NCBI GenBank assembly: GCA_024689605.1 | Contig: JAILDD010000015.1 | Location: 1 to 6,461 of the forward strand | DNA: 6,461 bases | Source of the DNA: Lachnospiraceae bacterium | GTDB taxonomy: Bacteria > Bacillota_A > Clostridia > Lachnospirales > Lachnospiraceae | Direction of reading: 5' to 3' | Shown here: one piece after another, positions 5,825 to 6,461 of the stretch | Position numbering within the stretch: position 1 is the stretch's first letter | Layout: each line of letters starts with the position of its first letter | The notes under the pieces: generated by a model | What the model was told of the DNA's origin: nothing | The model's database searches: none | Seen by the model: the letters and a program-made list of their open reading frames with translations, nothing else | Translations under genes and position numbers: made by a program

Positions 5825-5840
5825 TTGAAAGTGCTTTCAA
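5825..5840. promoter_or_regulatory. cre-like operator (CcpA/LacI-family site) over the -35 region
   Basis: TTGAAAGTGCTTTCAA has 7-bp complementary arms (TTGAAAG and CTTTCAA) around TG. Compared by eye with the Bacillus-type cre consensus WTGNAARCGNWWWCAW, it matches 15 of 16 positions, missing only the central C. It covers the -35 box and half the spacer of the promoter below, a place where a bound regulator would block RNA polymerase. CcpA is the likely candidate; a dedicated LacI-family sugar repressor with a similar site is the alternative. Confidence 0.65.
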
Positions 5841-5853
5841 AAAAACTTAGAAT
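5825..5853 (+). promoter_or_regulatory. Sigma-A promoter of the sugar ABC ATPase gene
   Basis: TTGAAA (5825-5830; consensus TTGACA) and TAGAAT (5848-5853; consensus TATAAT) are separated by exactly 17 bases, with an A-rich spacer. Each box has five of six consensus bases. The expected start is near 5860, giving a leader of about 107 bases before the ATG at 5967. Confidence 0.75.
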
Positions 5854-5860
5854 AACCAAT

Positions 5861-5954
5861 GTCGGGTTGGGTAATCGTGTTGTGCGGTTGCCACAATTAC
5901 AGCAAATAGGTAAAACAGAAAACTGTAAATCAAAAAGCAAAAACTTTAAATTTC
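5861..5954 (+). other. Leader RNA with small alternative hairpins
   Basis: TTGTG (5880-5884) can pair with CACAA (5892-5896), extended by GTAA (5871-5874) with TTAC (5897-5900) past a bulge. The same TTAC can instead pair within TTACAG (5897-5902) and CTGTAA (5923-5928). The stems are short and no known riboswitch is recognised; the second half is A-rich and mostly unstructured, as is usual just before a strong ribosome site. Confidence 0.3.
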
Positions 5955-5960
5955 AGGAGG
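5955..5960 (+). promoter_or_regulatory. Consensus ribosome binding site of the ABC ATPase gene
   Basis: AGGAGG, perfectly complementary to the 16S rRNA 3' end, lies 6 bases before the ATG at 5967. It fits the high expression suggested by the codon use of this gene. Confidence 0.85.
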
Positions 5961-5966
5961 TTAAAA

Positions 5967-6461
5967 ATGGCAAGTCTTTCATTAAAGAACATCTGTAAGG
6001 TTTATCCTAACGGATTTGAAGCTGTTAAGGATTTCAACCTTGAAATCGCTGACCAGGAGTTCATCATCTTCGTTGGACCTTCAGGTTGCGGTAAGTCAAC
6101 AACTCTTCGTATGATCGCAGGTCTCGAGGATATTTCATCCGGTGAGCTTCGTATCGGCGACAGACTGGTAAACGATGTAGAGCCTAAGGATCGTGATATC
6201 GCAATGGTATTCCAGAACTACGCTCTGTATCCTCACATGACCGTTTATGATAACATGGCATTCGGTCTTAAGCTTCGTAAGGTTCCTTCAGACGAGATCG
6301 ACAAGATGGTTAAGGAAGCGGCTAAGATCCTCGACCTTGTTCCTTATCTTGAGCGTAAGCCCAAGGCTCTCTCCGGTGGACAGAGACAGCGTGTTGCCAT
6401 GGGACGTGCTATCGTTCGTAATCCTAAGGTATTCCTTATGGACGAGCCTCTTTCAAACCTT
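5967..6461 (+). CDS. msmK: MsmK/UgpC/MalK-type sugar ABC transporter ATP-binding protein, 3' end missing
   Basis: The first 165 residues of the ATPase subunit of a carbohydrate (CUT1) importer; full members have about 360-380 residues, with a C-terminal regulatory (TOBE) domain that lies outside the window. It binds inner-membrane permeases from the cytoplasmic side and hydrolyses ATP to drive uptake of sugars. Visible motifs: Walker [10 protein letters not shown] (37-45), Q-loop Q83 in [13 protein letters not shown] (typical of this subfamily), signature LSGGQRQR (135-142) and Walker B VFLMDEP (155-161) with catalytic E160. In many Firmicutes one such ATPase serves several sugar importers and is encoded apart from them. 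The separate promoter, cre-like operator and lack of adjacent permease genes upstream fit that. Arginine is coded by CGT in 8 of 10 cases, a bias typical of highly expressed genes and not seen in the neighbours. The gene symbol is by similarity; ugpC or malK are equally used. Confidence 0.93.
   Translation, partial: MASLSLKNICKVYPNGFEAVKDFNLEIADQEFIIFVGPSGCGKSTTLRMIAGLEDISSGELRIGDRLVNDVEPKDRDIAMVFQNYALYPHMTVYDNMAFGLKLRKVPSDEIDKMVKEAAKILDLVPYLERKPKALSGGQRQRVAMGRAIVRNPKVFLMDEPLSNL

Noticed and set aside
5756..5998. Open frame of 80 codons across the gap before the ABC ATPase gene
   Set aside because: It starts with no ribosome site, runs through the terminator, promoter and leader, and overlaps the start of the real gene in another frame. 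The protein is low in complexity (many K, N, F) and matches no family I know.
1..6461. CRISPR arrays, tRNA or rRNA genes, insertion sequences, prophage attachment sites
   Set aside because: No regular DNA repeats with spacers, no cloverleaf or rRNA-like sequence, no transposase or integrase gene and no flanking direct repeats were seen on either strand.

Overview
The window looks like chromosomal DNA of a low-to-mid GC Gram-positive anaerobe, most likely a Lachnospiraceae-type Clostridia (Butyrivibrio or Roseburia-like). This is an inference from the gene types (an EAL protein with a Gly-rich beta-helix, a stand-alone SCP2 protein, CbxX-type AAA proteins, an MsmK-type sugar ATPase), strong AGGAGG ribosome sites and a near-consensus sigma-A promoter. 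All six genes lie on the + strand. Two are cut by the window edges, and no gap between genes exceeds about 215 bases.

Region 1 (1-2091) holds three closely spaced genes. The first is the 3' part of a gene whose protein ends an EAL (cyclic-di-GMP phosphodiesterase) domain and continues, with no membrane segment between, into a predicted parallel beta-helix of about seven 28-residue repeats. Next come a GNAT acetyltransferase and a 105-residue SCP2 sterol-carrier-like protein. A hairpin plus T-run ends this region at 2107-2138. Sampled lines are about 50-57% G+C.

Region 2 (2154-5751) is the most unusual part: a lower-GC, two-gene unit with the genes overlapping by 8 bases. The first encodes an 838-residue protein with three AAA modules in a row. 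The first module is degenerate, and the second and third are intact CbxX/CfxQ (CbbX/SpoVK-like) ATPases. The second encodes a 362-residue Sel1-repeat protein with an unrecognised C-terminal domain. Translational coupling suggests that ATPase and repeat scaffold work together as one cytoplasmic remodelling machine. The layout recalls a split version of EccA (TPR plus CbxX AAA) of type VII secretion, but no secretion genes are visible and the substrate is unknown.

Region 3 (5752-6461) starts with an A-tract/T-tract inverted repeat, a probable terminator for the AAA/Sel1 pair, enclosing a perfect 8-bp palindrome. It continues with a consensus-like promoter overlapped by a cre-like (CcpA/LacI-type) operator and a leader of about 107 bases. 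It ends in the 5' part of an MsmK/UgpC-type ABC transporter ATPase with highly biased codon use. This is the housekeeping sugar-uptake ATPase type that energises several sugar importers, and the operator fits catabolite control.
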